From Acidimicrobiia bacterium UBA5794 (GTDB lineage: Bacteria; Actinomycetota; Acidimicrobiia; Spongiisociales; UBA5794), in contig DIDS01000005.1 in the NCBI GenBank assembly GCA_002418265.1, positions 1 to 64,000 on the forward strand: a stretch of 64,000 nt of DNA. Reading direction: 5' to 3'. The translations under genes and the position numbers were made by a program. The notes under the pieces are model-generated. The model did not search any database. It was not told where the DNA came from and saw nothing but the letters and a program-made list of their open reading frames with translations. Positions 32,208 through 40,428 of the stretch are shown here, piece by piece (position 1 is the stretch's first letter; each line of letters begins with the position of its first letter).

Positions 32208-33527
32208 TCAATCTCTCGTCAGTCCGGCCTCAGCAAGCGCTTTCGCAAGATTCCGATGCCCGGTCTCGGGCGAAATGATGGGACCAGCTGAGATCCGTTC
32301 GATCTCACCCTTCCGAACTGCCGGACGTGATGCCGGGCGAATATCCCCCGTGAGCCCAAGCTCTCCCCAGGCAGCGATCCTGCCAAGAGGGAAGCCATTG
32401 AGCGCTGAGGCAACAGCAAGTGCTACCGGGAGATCGGCGGCGGGTTCCGTGATCTTGACACCACCCATCACAGCGACATACACCTCTTTGGTTGCAAGCG
32501 GGAGCCCGGCGTGTCTCGACAGCACGCCGAGTATCTGGTGAACACGCGCCGGTGGGAGGCCGTTGACCGACCGCCTCGGAACACTCGCCCCGGTTTCGAC
32601 GACCAACGCTTGAATCTCGACAACCATCGGACGCTTACCTTCGATCGCGGGGAACAGCACGGATCCAGATGAAGTCTCGTCACGTTGGGCAACCAATAGC
32701 CCGCTCGGATCGCTCACCTGCGCAAGACCCTCGGCTGTCATCTCGAAAACACCCACCTCATTGGCCGATCCGTATCGGTTCTTGATGGATCGCAGGAACC
32801 TGAGTCCCGCATCGGCTTCGCCTTCGAGGTACAGCACCACGTCGACCATGTGCTCAAGGGTCCGTGGACCAGCGATCGAGCCATCCTTGGTGACATGGCC
32901 GACAAGAACCACCGGTGTACCACTTTTCTTGGCAAATGAGATCAGCCGTGCTGCCGAGTCGCGTACCTGCGATACACCACCAGCTGACCCTGATGCTTCA
33001 ACGGTCGATACCGTTTGTATCGAATCGACGACAACGACCGCTGCCTGACACTGATCGGCAAGCCCAACAATGGCGTCGACATCGTGAACGGGTGCGATGA
33101 GTACATCGTCCGAGGCAACGCCGATGCGTCGAGCACGCATTTGGACCTGGTGGGCCGATTCCTCAGCAGTCGCCACCAAGACGGGCCCGACCGTCGATGC
33201 GATCCTGTCGGCGACCTGCAGCAAGAGCGTTGACTTGCCAATCCCCGGCTCACCCCCAACGAGGATGGCTGCTCCGGGAACGATTCCACCGCCGAGCACG
33301 CGATCGATCTCGACAATCCCCGTCGGGTTGCGATCCCGCACCGTTGTATGGCGGGCTGTCGCTGGTACGACACTGATGTCTTCGATCGAGGCAGTCGAAA
33401 CCGTGGTCGTTTGGGCCAGTGCTTCCGCCGATCGGCATTGGGGACAGAACCCCATCCATTTTGATGATCGATAGCCGCATTGCTGGCACAGGTAGGTTGG
33501 TTTCTCGGACCTGGCATTACCCTTCAT
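32208..33527 (-). CDS. radA: DNA repair protein RadA (Sms)
   Basis: A 439-residue RadA, a RecA-like helicase for branch migration in recombination. It has an N-terminal C4 zinc finger (Cys14, 17, 28, 31), Walker A GGEPGIGKST (91-100), the RadA-specific KNRYG motif and a C-terminal Lon-like domain (about 270-439) with the PADLPVALAVASAL region. Full length. TACGGT ends 7 nt before the ATG and there is no ribosome site, so it is probably leaderless. Upstream is a very small membrane-protein gene on the same strand. Confidence 0.95.
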   Translation of the reverse strand: MKGNARSEKPTYLCQQCGYRSSKWMGFCPQCRSAEALAQTTTVSTASIEDISVVPATARHTTVRDRNPTGIVEIDRVLGGGIVPGAAILVGGEPGIGKSTLLLQVADRIASTVGPVLVATAEESAHQVQMRARRIGVASDDVLIAPVHDVDAIVGLADQCQAAVVVVDSIQTVSTVEASGSAGGVSQVRDSAARLISFAKKSGTPVVLVGHVTKDGSIAGPRTLEHMVDVVLYLEGEADAGLRFLRSIKNRYGSANEVGVFEMTAEGLAQVSDPSGLLVAQRDETSSGSVLFPAIEGKRPMVVEIQALVVETGASVPRRSVNGLPPARVHQILGVLSRHAGLPLATKEVYVAVMGGVKITEPAADLPVALAVASALNGFPLGRIAAWGELGLTGDIRPASRPAVRKGEIERISAGPIISPETGHRNLAKALAEAGLTRD

Positions 33528-33534
33528 GGTTCAC

Positions 33535-33540
33535 ACCGTA
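33535..33540 (-). promoter_or_regulatory. -10 box of a leaderless radA promoter
   Basis: TACGGT on the minus strand ends 7 nt before the radA ATG at 33527. Confidence 0.45.
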
Positions 33541-33558
33541 CGAAATGAGTGTGACAAA

Positions 33559-33678
33559 TCATGAACGCCGGATGAACCACGTGATGCCGGCAATGGCCGC
33601 GGCGAGAAGGATCACGCCGATGACAAGCGACGCGAACGTCCACGGTTCTGCGATGCGTATCGCGGACAAGAACACCAT
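33559..33678 (-). CDS. very small single-pass membrane protein
   Basis: A 39-residue open frame: about 13 polar residues beginning MVFLSAIRIAEP, a strongly hydrophobic stretch (TFASLVIGVILLAAAIAG), then WFIRRS with positive charges at the end. TATTGT ends 7 nt before the ATG, the same leaderless geometry as neighbouring genes, which supports its reality. A GTG three codons upstream would overlap the -10. It lies 31 bp before radA on the same strand. No family recognised. Confidence 0.55.
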   Translation of the reverse strand: MVFLSAIRIAEPWTFASLVIGVILLAAAIAGITWFIRRS

Positions 33679-33685
33679 TCGTGCC

Positions 33686-33691
33686 ACAATA
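33686..33691 (-). promoter_or_regulatory. -10 box of a leaderless promoter for the small membrane protein
   Basis: TATTGT on the minus strand ends 7 nt before the ATG at 33678. A 6-bp dyad, ACCCGT-AG-ACGGGT, overlaps its upstream side (33691-33704). Confidence 0.45.
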
Positions 33692-33746
33692 CCCGTAGAC
33701 GGGTCAAGAACCCCCGTCAGCGGCGATACCGTCGGTTAGGAACAGG

Positions 33747-34634
33747 ATGCAGGGCGACGACACCAACGACCAGTTCGATGACTTGTTTGAGCCCTTTGAG
33801 CTGTCGAGTACTCCCACAACGCCTCCTCCACCAATTCTGCCTCGGGGTGGTACCGAAACGACTGGTGAGGTCCCGATCAGTCAACAGCATGTGACCAAGA
33901 CGGACCAACCGGTCGCGACCGTCAACTGCCCAGCGTGTGGAGCAGATAATCCGTCGTTCAACCACCACTGCGAGAGGTGTGGATCGCGTCTCAGCTCCGA
34001 TCCCATGCCAATTGCTTCCGCGCCCGCCTCGCGCTCGTCCGCCGGTGGCCGTGCCCTTGGGGTTCTTGCCGCCGTAGTGCTTCTGGTTGCCCTGTTCGCG
34101 TTGATGATGAACATCTTCGGAGGCTCAGATGCGCCGCCGGTGGTCGGTTCGGATACGACCAGCGGTGCGACAACATCGACCATCCTTGAGCCTCCGATCG
34201 AACTGATTCCGAGCTCGGTTACTGCCAGTTCACAGCTTGACGATTCCTTCGGCCCCGAAAACCTCATCGACGGGAACCCTGAGACACGTTGGAACGATGC
34301 GAGTCTCCGCGGAACGGGGGCCTGGCTGGAGTTCACGTTCCCGTCTGCGGTACAGATCACCGAGATGGTCTTCCAGAACGTTGAAGACGACGAGGCCTTC
34401 AAGCGCAATTACAAGATCCAGGGATTCCAGATTGAGGTCAATGATCTCAACGTGCCGATCAGTGGTCGACTCCAAAACTCCAATGAGCCCCAGCGGGTGA
34501 AGATCGCAAGCCTTGAGACGTACAAACTGAAGGTGTTTGTCACCACAGTGCATCACGGCGAGCCGGTCGGCGACGCTCCCCCATTTGACGAACTTGCCCT
34601 CCAAGGCGTCCAATTCTTCGGATACCAAAAGTAG
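33747..34634 (+). CDS. zinc-ribbon membrane protein with discoidin-like C-terminal domain
   Basis: A 295-residue protein. An acidic/Pro-rich start is followed by a zinc ribbon (CPACG...CERCG, Cys61/64/75/78), one membrane segment (about 103-122) and a Thr-rich spacer. The last 150 residues resemble the coagulation-factor F5/8 (discoidin) or NADase-type glycan-binding fold: SSQLDDSFGPENLIDGNPETRW is the recognisable part, read in pieces. Topology would place the zinc ribbon inside and the binding domain outside. AGGAACAGG precedes the ATG. The ligand is unknown. Confidence 0.85.
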   Translation: MQGDDTNDQFDDLFEPFELSSTPTTPPPPILPRGGTETTGEVPISQQHVTKTDQPVATVNCPACGADNPSFNHHCERCGSRLSSDPMPIASAPASRSSAGGRALGVLAAVVLLVALFALMMNIFGGSDAPPVVGSDTTSGATTSTILEPPIELIPSSVTASSQLDDSFGPENLIDGNPETRWNDASLRGTGAWLEFTFPSAVQITEMVFQNVEDDEAFKRNYKIQGFQIEVNDLNVPISGRLQNSNEPQRVKIASLETYKLKVFVTTVHHGEPVGDAPPFDELALQGVQFFGYQK

Positions 34635-34660
34635 AACCGGAGCTGCGCTCAGGTTCCACT

Positions 34661-34766
34661 TCAGCTCACAGCCTCAGCTCACAGCTAGCAATATCGGCCC
34701 CCCTTTGGATCGACGCTACGCAGTTCCGGGTGCCGAAGCGGAAAACTGAAAGCTGTGAGCTGTAAG
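34661..34766. repeat. inverted pair of AGCTGTG-class repeats
   Basis: CAGCTCACAGCT (34675-34686) and its exact complement AGCTGTGAGCTG (34751-34762) flank about 64 bp between the two convergent genes. Each arm has the 7-bp period of the family. Confidence 0.75.
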
Positions 34767-34768
34767 CC

Positions 34769-34797
34769 ATCAAGGATTGACAAAGTCAATCCTTGAT
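34769..34797 (-). terminator. hairpin terminator overlapping the end of the nucleoside permease gene
   Basis: ATCAAGGATTGAC, an AAA loop and the perfect complement GTCAATCCTTGAT give a 13-bp stem. On the minus strand the first arm includes the last codons and stop of the permease gene. It may terminate from both sides. Confidence 0.7.
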
Positions 34798-36063
34798 GTA
34801 CGGCTGTCCGTCTGCGGCTGGGGGTCGTGCCCGTCCAACAACGCCAGCGACCACGATCAAGGTCACAATGTATGGGGTCATCGACAGAAACTCCGACGGG
34901 ATCGGGGTTCCGAGGATGCCGAGCTTCTGCTGCAGGGCACGGGCGAAACCGAAGACCAGACCAGCGCCGAGCACACCGAGTGGACGCCAACGTCCGAAGA
35001 TCAACGCAGCAAGCCCGATGTAGCCGATGCCAGCCGTCATGTTGTCCTCGAATCGAGACACCTGGGCAAGAGTGAGGAATGCACCACCGAAACCGGCGAT
35101 GACGCCACCGAGAATCACGTTTCGGTAGCGGGTGCGGTAGACGTTGATACCAACCGTGTCAGCGGCCTTCGGATGCTCACCAACCGAGCGAGAGCGCAAC
35201 CCCCAGCGCGTGTAGAAGAGCCCCAAGTGAAGCATGATCACAAGAATGAAGGTGATGTACACGAACATGCTGTGATCAAAGAACATCGGCCCAATAACGG
35301 GGATATCGCCAAGGAGCGGGATCTTGATTGAGCTGAAACGACCGGGTGAGTTGAGACCTGGGGCCTCGGTCAATACGCGTCGCGAGAGGAACGACGTCAA
35401 CCCGAGGGCAAAGATGTTGATGACAACCCCTGCGATGATCTGATCAATCCGATACTTGATTGACAACACGGCGAGAACGGCACCCAGGATTGCTCCGGTC
35501 GCCATGGCTGCAATGAGAGCCACCCAGATTCCAGCCGAGGATCCAACGATGACACCGACGAATGCGGATGTCAGCAGTTGTCCCTCAATCGCGATGTTGA
35601 TGACGGCGACCCGCTCACACATCAGACCAGCCAGCCCTCCGAGGATCACCGGAACCGAAAGTACGACCGTGGACTTGAGCATGCCAACGAGGCTGAACGA
35701 ACCGTCGACGGCAGCCCATGTCAGGAACGCGAACGAGAACAGAACGAGTCCGGCGGACAGTGCAAGGTTGGTTCGTTTGAGGTGCGACCGGCGTAGGACG
35801 AAGCCACCGAGGAAGCCCAGAACCAATGCAGTGATCAGGGCCACCGTACGAGAGTCCACAGTCCATGAGAGGTCCTCGAAACGCGCCTGGGGAAGCGAAA
35901 GCTTGAAGGTCGACTCTGACCCCGGTTCCACGCCGAGTCCGAACGCCCACAACGTGAACGCGGCCAGGGCGATCAGAACAAGGCCGATGAACGTCGCTCG
36001 CTTCTCTTCAGGCGTCGCTCTGGTCTTGATGACCATCTCGTTGGAGTCGGCAACCGCTGTCAT
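34786..36063 (-). CDS. nucleoside-type ABC transporter permease (second permease)
   Basis: A 425-residue permease of the branched-chain/ribose permease superfamily, in the group that works with BMP-family nucleoside-binding proteins (NupQ/YufQ-like). It has about nine or ten membrane segments. GGLAGLMCERVAVINIAIEGQLL, read in two parts, is the family signature, with the VGEHPKAADTVGINVYRTR loop for the ATPase. The ATG at 36063 overlaps the upstream permease stop by 4 bp. The longer open frame upstream is antiphase sequence. Last gene of its operon. Confidence 0.9.
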   Translation of the reverse strand: MTAVADSNEMVIKTRATPEEKRATFIGLVLIALAAFTLWAFGLGVEPGSESTFKLSLPQARFEDLSWTVDSRTVALITALVLGFLGGFVLRRSHLKRTNLALSAGLVLFSFAFLTWAAVDGSFSLVGMLKSTVVLSVPVILGGLAGLMCERVAVINIAIEGQLLTSAFVGVIVGSSAGIWVALIAAMATGAILGAVLAVLSIKYRIDQIIAGVVINIFALGLTSFLSRRVLTEAPGLNSPGRFSSIKIPLLGDIPVIGPMFFDHSMFVYITFILVIMLHLGLFYTRWGLRSRSVGEHPKAADTVGINVYRTRYRNVILGGVIAGFGGAFLTLAQVSRFEDNMTAGIGYIGLAALIFGRWRPLGVLGAGLVFGFARALQQKLGILGTPIPSEFLSMTPYIVTLIVVAGVVGRARPPAADGQPYIKD

Positions 36064-37313
36064 GATCCCCACCCTGTCGAGGTCACGGTGGTGATGTCCT
36101 TGGTGGGTGTCTTGATCCGGTAGATCGCCCTGATGAGCTCGGGTGCGGCGATCATCACAATGATCAGAGCCTGGAGAACAAGAACGAGATCGAGAGGAAC
36201 TCCCGCTGCGCCCTGCATCTCGCGCCCACCGGCTCGGAGAGCGCCAAACAACAACCCGGCGAACAACACTCCGACGGGATGGGATCGACCCAACAAGGCA
36301 AGCGCGATCGCATCGAATCCAAAGGTTCCCGCAAAGTTGGAGATCGCTCGGTATGGCTCCACGCCGACGATCTGGTTGACACCGGCGATGCCAGCCAACG
36401 CACCCGAGACGGCCATGGCAGAGATATAGATCCACGCGACGTTCATGCCGGCGTAGCGACCAGCCGATGGGTTGTATCCGACGGCGCGGAACTCGTAGCC
36501 GATGGTCGTGCGATACATGAGCCAATAGACGACGGCGACGGCGACGAGGGCAATGATGAATCCGATCGATACGCGGTAGGAACCGAACAGAGGTGAAAAT
36601 ATCGATGTCACCCCGGTCGGCTTGGAGATCGGATCATTGCGTCCTGGTGCCTGAAAAACCGACGTCGTCAAGAGGTAGTCGACGAGGAAGAGCGCGATGA
36701 AGTTCAACATGATGGTTGAGATGACTTCATGGGCACCGGTACGTGCTTTGAGGACGCCAGCGATACCTGCCCAGATCGCACCGCCAACCATCGCAGCCGC
36801 CAGTACCAGTGGGATATGGAATACCGCTGGGATTGCAAAGGTGAATCCAACCCAAAGGCCAGCCAACCCACCGATGTGCATCTGGCCATTCACGCCAATG
36901 TTGAAGAGCCCCGCTTGGAATCCAACAGCAACGGCGAGACCGGCGAGGATGAGGGGTGTGGCGGCGAACAGTGTTTCACTGATTGCTTTGAACGAACCGA
37001 CTGACCCGACGAACAGTGCCCGGTACGCATCCGAAACACCGGACATGGTCAGCCTGAGGGCCTCCGCGGGATCCGAGCCCCAGAGAGGCAGCGTGTCGAC
37101 ATCGGTGACCGCAATGATGAATGCTCCGACGATGAGCGCTGTGACCACGGCAAGGATGGGGACAACGGCTGCCTCGGCAGCAGATGTACCGATTCCGGTT
37201 ATCCGCTTGTACATGGCCGATGGCTCGTTGCCATTTGGGCCGTTTGACGGGTCTTCACCGTTGTCCGCGGGAGGGTCCACGGCTGGCTCCTCGCCAGGGA
37301 CCATGTCAGTCAT
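36060..37313 (-). CDS. nucleoside-type ABC transporter permease (first permease)
   Basis: A 417-residue permease of the NupP/YufP-like group. An acidic, Pro-rich 45-residue N-terminal tail precedes about ten membrane segments. FQAGLFNIGVNGQMHIGG and YNPSAGRYAGMNV are the family blocks for the channel and the ATPase-contacting loop. Start and stop overlap its neighbours by 4 bp each, showing translational coupling with the ATPase and the second permease. Confidence 0.9.
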   Translation of the reverse strand: MTDMVPGEEPAVDPPADNGEDPSNGPNGNEPSAMYKRITGIGTSAAEAAVVPILAVVTALIVGAFIIAVTDVDTLPLWGSDPAEALRLTMSGVSDAYRALFVGSVGSFKAISETLFAATPLILAGLAVAVGFQAGLFNIGVNGQMHIGGLAGLWVGFTFAIPAVFHIPLVLAAAMVGGAIWAGIAGVLKARTGAHEVISTIMLNFIALFLVDYLLTTSVFQAPGRNDPISKPTGVTSIFSPLFGSYRVSIGFIIALVAVAVVYWLMYRTTIGYEFRAVGYNPSAGRYAGMNVAWIYISAMAVSGALAGIAGVNQIVGVEPYRAISNFAGTFGFDAIALALLGRSHPVGVLFAGLLFGALRAGGREMQGAAGVPLDLVLVLQALIIVMIAAPELIRAIYRIKTPTKDITTVTSTGWGS

Positions 37314-38827
37314 GATGCCACCGTTTCAGCTTCACTGCCGAGCATTGCCAGTCCGATGTCCGCTACCGATGCTGAGGGGTCGAACTCGGCGACGATCTTT
37401 CCGCCTCGCATCACGAGGATCCGATCCGAAAGCGCTTTGATCTCTTCCAGTTCGGACGAGATGATCAGGACAGCTGCTCCCGCGTCGCGCTTCTCGACGA
37501 TCCGACTGTGGATGTACTCGATCGATCCGACATCGATGCCACGGGTTGGTTGTGCCCCGATGACAAGTTGGACGGGGCGGTCAAACTCGCGAGCAACAAT
37601 GACCTTTTGCTGATTCCCGCCCGAGAGGGTCGAAACCTCCACCTCAATCGACGGAGTACGCACGTCGTACTCTTCGACCAGACGTACAGCCCGGTCCCGA
37701 GCAGCATCCCAATCCATCAGGATCCAACGAGAGATCGGGGGCTGATGGTATGAATCGAGCACCAGGTTCTCGGTCACGGTGAACGGGAGTACCAGGCCAC
37801 GCTTCTGACGGTCCTCCGGAACATGGGCAACGTCGCGGTTGTGGATCGCTCGCGGTGACCTCGTGGTGATGTCCTCTCCGGCGAGGTGCACCAATCCGGC
37901 AAGCGACGGGCGTATCCCTGTGATCGATTCGACGAGCTCTGTCTGGCCGTTTCCTTGAACGCCAGCAATCCCGACAATCTCGCCTGCTCTCACCTCAAGG
38001 GACAGCCCATCGACCGAGCGGTGGTTTCGATCATCAAGAACGACCAGTTCATTCACCGACAAGACGACGTCTTTGGGTTGGGCTGGCGCCTTGTCGACGA
38101 CAAGATCAACGGGTCTCCCAACCATGAGTTCGGCAAGTTTCGCCTCGTCGACGTCTTCGGGTTTGACCTCGGCGACGGTCTTGCCGCGACGCATGATGAC
38201 AATTCGATCCGCCACCTCAAGTGCCTCACTGAGCTTGTGACTGATGAAGATGATGCCCTTACCGTCCGCCCTGAGTCCGTTGACGATATCGAAGAAACTG
38301 TCGACTTCGGGTGGCGTCAGGACCGAGGTCGGCTCGTCGAACACGATGAACCTGGCCTCGCGGGAGAGGACTTTGATGATTTCGACCCGTTGCTGGATTC
38401 CAACCGGGAGATCCTCGGTCATCGCATCGGGATCAACTTCGAGACCGTAACGACTCGATATGTCAGTGACCGTTTCCCTCGCCTTCTTGGTGTCTATCCA
38501 GCTGAGGAATTTGAGTGGTTCAAAGCCAAGAGCGACATTCTCCGCGACCGTAAAAACAGGGATGAGCATGAAATGCTGGTGCACCATCCCGATTCCGGCG
38601 TCAATGGCATCGCCGGGAGATGTGAACACGCGCGGTTCGCCATCGACAAGAATCTCTCCAGCGGTCGGTGTGTACAACCCATACAGGATGTTCATGAGGG
38701 TCGTCTTGCCTGCACCGTTCTCACCAAGGAGGGCAACGATCTCACCTTCGGAAACCGAGAGGTTCACATTGTCGTTGGCGAGGACACCGGGGAATTGCTT
38801 GGTGATACCACGCAATTCCAATGTCAT
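37310..38827 (-). CDS. nucleoside/sugar-type ABC transporter, double ATP-binding protein
   Basis: A 505-residue tandem ABC ATPase (NupO/MglA-like). The first domain has Walker A GENGAGKTT and Walker B IVFDEPTSVL. Its signature is the reduced LPVGIQQRVE. The second domain has the degenerate Walker A GVQGNGQTE and signature LSGGNQQKV. Asymmetric domains are normal in this family. It energises the two permeases that follow. The binding-protein gene lies upstream beyond a strong hairpin, so the ATPase is probably made at a lower level. Confidence 0.92.
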   Translation of the reverse strand: MTLELRGITKQFPGVLANDNVNLSVSEGEIVALLGENGAGKTTLMNILYGLYTPTAGEILVDGEPRVFTSPGDAIDAGIGMVHQHFMLIPVFTVAENVALGFEPLKFLSWIDTKKARETVTDISSRYGLEVDPDAMTEDLPVGIQQRVEIIKVLSREARFIVFDEPTSVLTPPEVDSFFDIVNGLRADGKGIIFISHKLSEALEVADRIVIMRRGKTVAEVKPEDVDEAKLAELMVGRPVDLVVDKAPAQPKDVVLSVNELVVLDDRNHRSVDGLSLEVRAGEIVGIAGVQGNGQTELVESITGIRPSLAGLVHLAGEDITTRSPRAIHNRDVAHVPEDRQKRGLVLPFTVTENLVLDSYHQPPISRWILMDWDAARDRAVRLVEEYDVRTPSIEVEVSTLSGGNQQKVIVAREFDRPVQLVIGAQPTRGIDVGSIEYIHSRIVEKRDAGAAVLIISSELEEIKALSDRILVMRGGKIVAEFDPSASVADIGLAMLGSEAETVAS

Positions 38828-38888
38828 GATGGCCTCCCGGCTGTGCCGCCGAGCACACCTTAGATGCCTGCGCGCCCATGTGTGCCTG

Positions 38889-38944
38889 ACCGATTACCGA
38901 TTACCGATGACCGATTACCGATGACCGATGACCGATGTCCGACA
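38889..38944. repeat. eight-unit heptamer array (ACCGATG/ACCGATT class)
   Basis: Units ACCGATT, ACCGATT, ACCGATG, ACCGATT, then three ACCGATG and a diverged TCCGACA, all in register, 62 bp beyond the start of the ABC ATPase gene. Confidence 0.95.
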
Positions 38945-38955
38945 TCAACAGTCAA

Positions 38956-38998
38956 GAGTCCAGCTTGCTGGACTCCAAGCGACCCGACACAGTCGGGT
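38956..38998. repeat. two adjacent small perfect inverted repeats
   Basis: GAGTCCAGC-TT-GCTGGACTC (38956-38975) and ACCCGAC-ACA-GTCGGGT (38982-38998) lie between the heptamer arrays. They would form two stable small hairpins in the operon transcript. Confidence 0.7.
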
Positions 38999-39005
38999 AG
39001 CCGAA

Positions 39006-39050
39006 GTCAGACGTCTGACGTCTGACGTCCGATGGCTGTGAGCTGAAAGC
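39006..39050. repeat. CTGACGT- and AGCTGTG-class heptamers
   Basis: A perfect 14-bp palindrome GTCAGACGTCTGAC (39006-39019) runs into further CTGACGT units, then GGCTGTG, AGCTGAA, AGC. All keep the 7-bp period. Confidence 0.8.
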
Positions 39051-39052
39051 AA

Positions 39053-39084
39053 GAAAGGGCCCCCGCTTGCGCGGGGGCCCTTTC
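39053..39084 (-). terminator. strong hairpin between binding-protein and ATPase genes
   Basis: A perfect 14-bp stem (GAAAGGGCCCCCGC and complement) with a 4-nt loop, 20 bp after the binding-protein stop, followed on the minus strand by a T-rich stretch. Probably a partial terminator or 3' mRNA stabiliser that keeps the binding protein in excess over the transporter core. Confidence 0.85.
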
Positions 39085-39104
39085 AGTCGCTTGCTATCGA
39101 TGGA

Positions 39105-40280
39105 CTAGTAGCCGACTGGCGTGAAGGCTGCCTTGACGACACCGTCCTTGATGTCCTGGAGCAACTGATCGACCTCAGCCTTCAGCTCATCAGGAACCCG
39201 TGAGTCCCAATCGTGGTACGGGGAGAGTCCAACACCATCGTTGGCAAGGGTTCCCTTGAAGGAACCAGCGGTCCACGTACCTTCGACCTGTTCTTGTACC
39301 GCAAGGGTGACGAACGGGGCGATGGCCTTTTCAACGGTTGTGAGCCACACAGGCTGGTACTTCGCCTCCATGGCGAAGTAGGCGTCGGCATCGACACCGA
39401 TCATCGCTGCGTCAATTCCACTTTCGAGGATGACATCGCCTGCAGGCAGGTTGATGGCACCACCGACAGGAATGATCATGTCACAGCCCTCGTCGAAGAG
39501 GCTCTGCGCCGTCGAGCGGGCGAGCTCCATGTCGGTGAAGGAACCGGTGAAGAGACCGTCTTGGGCATCAATATCCCAGCCCTTGACCTCAACGTTGGTG
39601 CCCTTGACCTCGTTGTAGTGTTCAGCGCCACGGGCGAATCCGTCCATGAAGATGGATACCGTTGGGAAGTTCGCACCACCGTATGTGCAGAGCGTGTCCG
39701 TCTGGGTCATGCCTGCTGCCAGGTAGCCAGCGGCGAACGCTGCCTCATCTGTCTGGTAGACGAGTTCTCGCACGTTTGGCAGTGCCAACGGCGCAAAGTT
39801 CTCGTCGGTCAGGACGTTGTCGACCATGGTCCATATGATGTCCGGGTTTGCCTCAGCGTTGATTGCCGTGACTTCACCAAGGGCAAAGCCGACCGTCACG
39901 ATGTGCTGACAACCCTGGTTGATGAACAGGTCCACGTTTGGCTGCCAGTCGGTTGCGTCCGCTGACTCAAGGTAAGTCGAGTCTTCGGTTGCATAACCCG
40001 CGGCCACGGCATCCTGGACACCCTTCCACGCAGATGCGTTGAAGCTTTGGTCGTCAACACCGGCAAGGTCTGTGACCAAACAGGTCTTGACAGCGTCAGC
40101 CATCGGCTCACCAGCTGTTGTTGTGGTGGCCTCTGGCGCCTCCGCCGTTGTTGTGGTGGCCTCTGGCGCCTCCGCCGTCGTTGTCGTTTCGTCAGAGTCG
40201 CTGCTGCAAGCAGCCGCGACGAGAGCGAGAACGAGCATCAATGCGAGGACGATGCCCCGCTGCTTGATCCCTGAGCGCAT
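39105..40280 (-). CDS. BMP-family nucleoside-binding lipoprotein
   Basis: A 391-residue basic-membrane-protein (PnrA/Med-like) lipoprotein. The signal peptide ends AAAC, followed by a Thr/Glu-rich linker repeating EAPEATTTTA. The binding domain carries CLVTDLAGVDDQSFNASAW and the GINLP-like ligand loop (VGGAINLPAGD), which are typical of purine-nucleoside-binding members. First gene of the operon: binding protein, hairpin, ATPase, two permeases. AAAGG lies 7 nt before the ATG at 40280; the longer frame upstream lacks signal-peptide character. Confidence 0.92.
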   Translation of the reverse strand: MRSGIKQRGIVLALMLVLALVAAACSSDSDETTTTAEAPEATTTTAEAPEATTTTAGEPMADAVKTCLVTDLAGVDDQSFNASAWKGVQDAVAAGYATEDSTYLESADATDWQPNVDLFINQGCQHIVTVGFALGEVTAINAEANPDIIWTMVDNVLTDENFAPLALPNVRELVYQTDEAAFAAGYLAAGMTQTDTLCTYGGANFPTVSIFMDGFARGAEHYNEVKGTNVEVKGWDIDAQDGLFTGSFTDMELARSTAQSLFDEGCDMIIPVGGAINLPAGDVILESGIDAAMIGVDADAYFAMEAKYQPVWLTTVEKAIAPFVTLAVQEQVEGTWTAGSFKGTLANDGVGLSPYHDWDSRVPDELKAEVDQLLQDIKDGVVKAAFTPVGY

Positions 40281-40428
40281 TGTGCACCCTTTCGTTGTTT
40301 GAGAATGGAAGCTCTTCCGCACCGAATTATTCGGGGTCATGCGACCCGCGGAGAGCACCTGTAGTGTACAGCGGAATCCGATTTGACCGTTGTGTCAGTA
40401 GGAAAACCCGACGAAAAGAAAGCGCAGA

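Noticed and set aside
34786..36525. N-terminal 154-residue extension of the second nucleoside permease
   Set aside because: The extra part is arginine/histidine-rich antiphase sequence of the first permease; ATG at 36063 overlaps its stop as expected for coupling.
40281..40428. Purine riboswitch upstream of the BMP nucleoside-binding gene
   Set aside because: Two small dyads (40322-40334 and 40334-40347) are present, but the conserved purine-aptamer core is not; too little to call a riboswitch.
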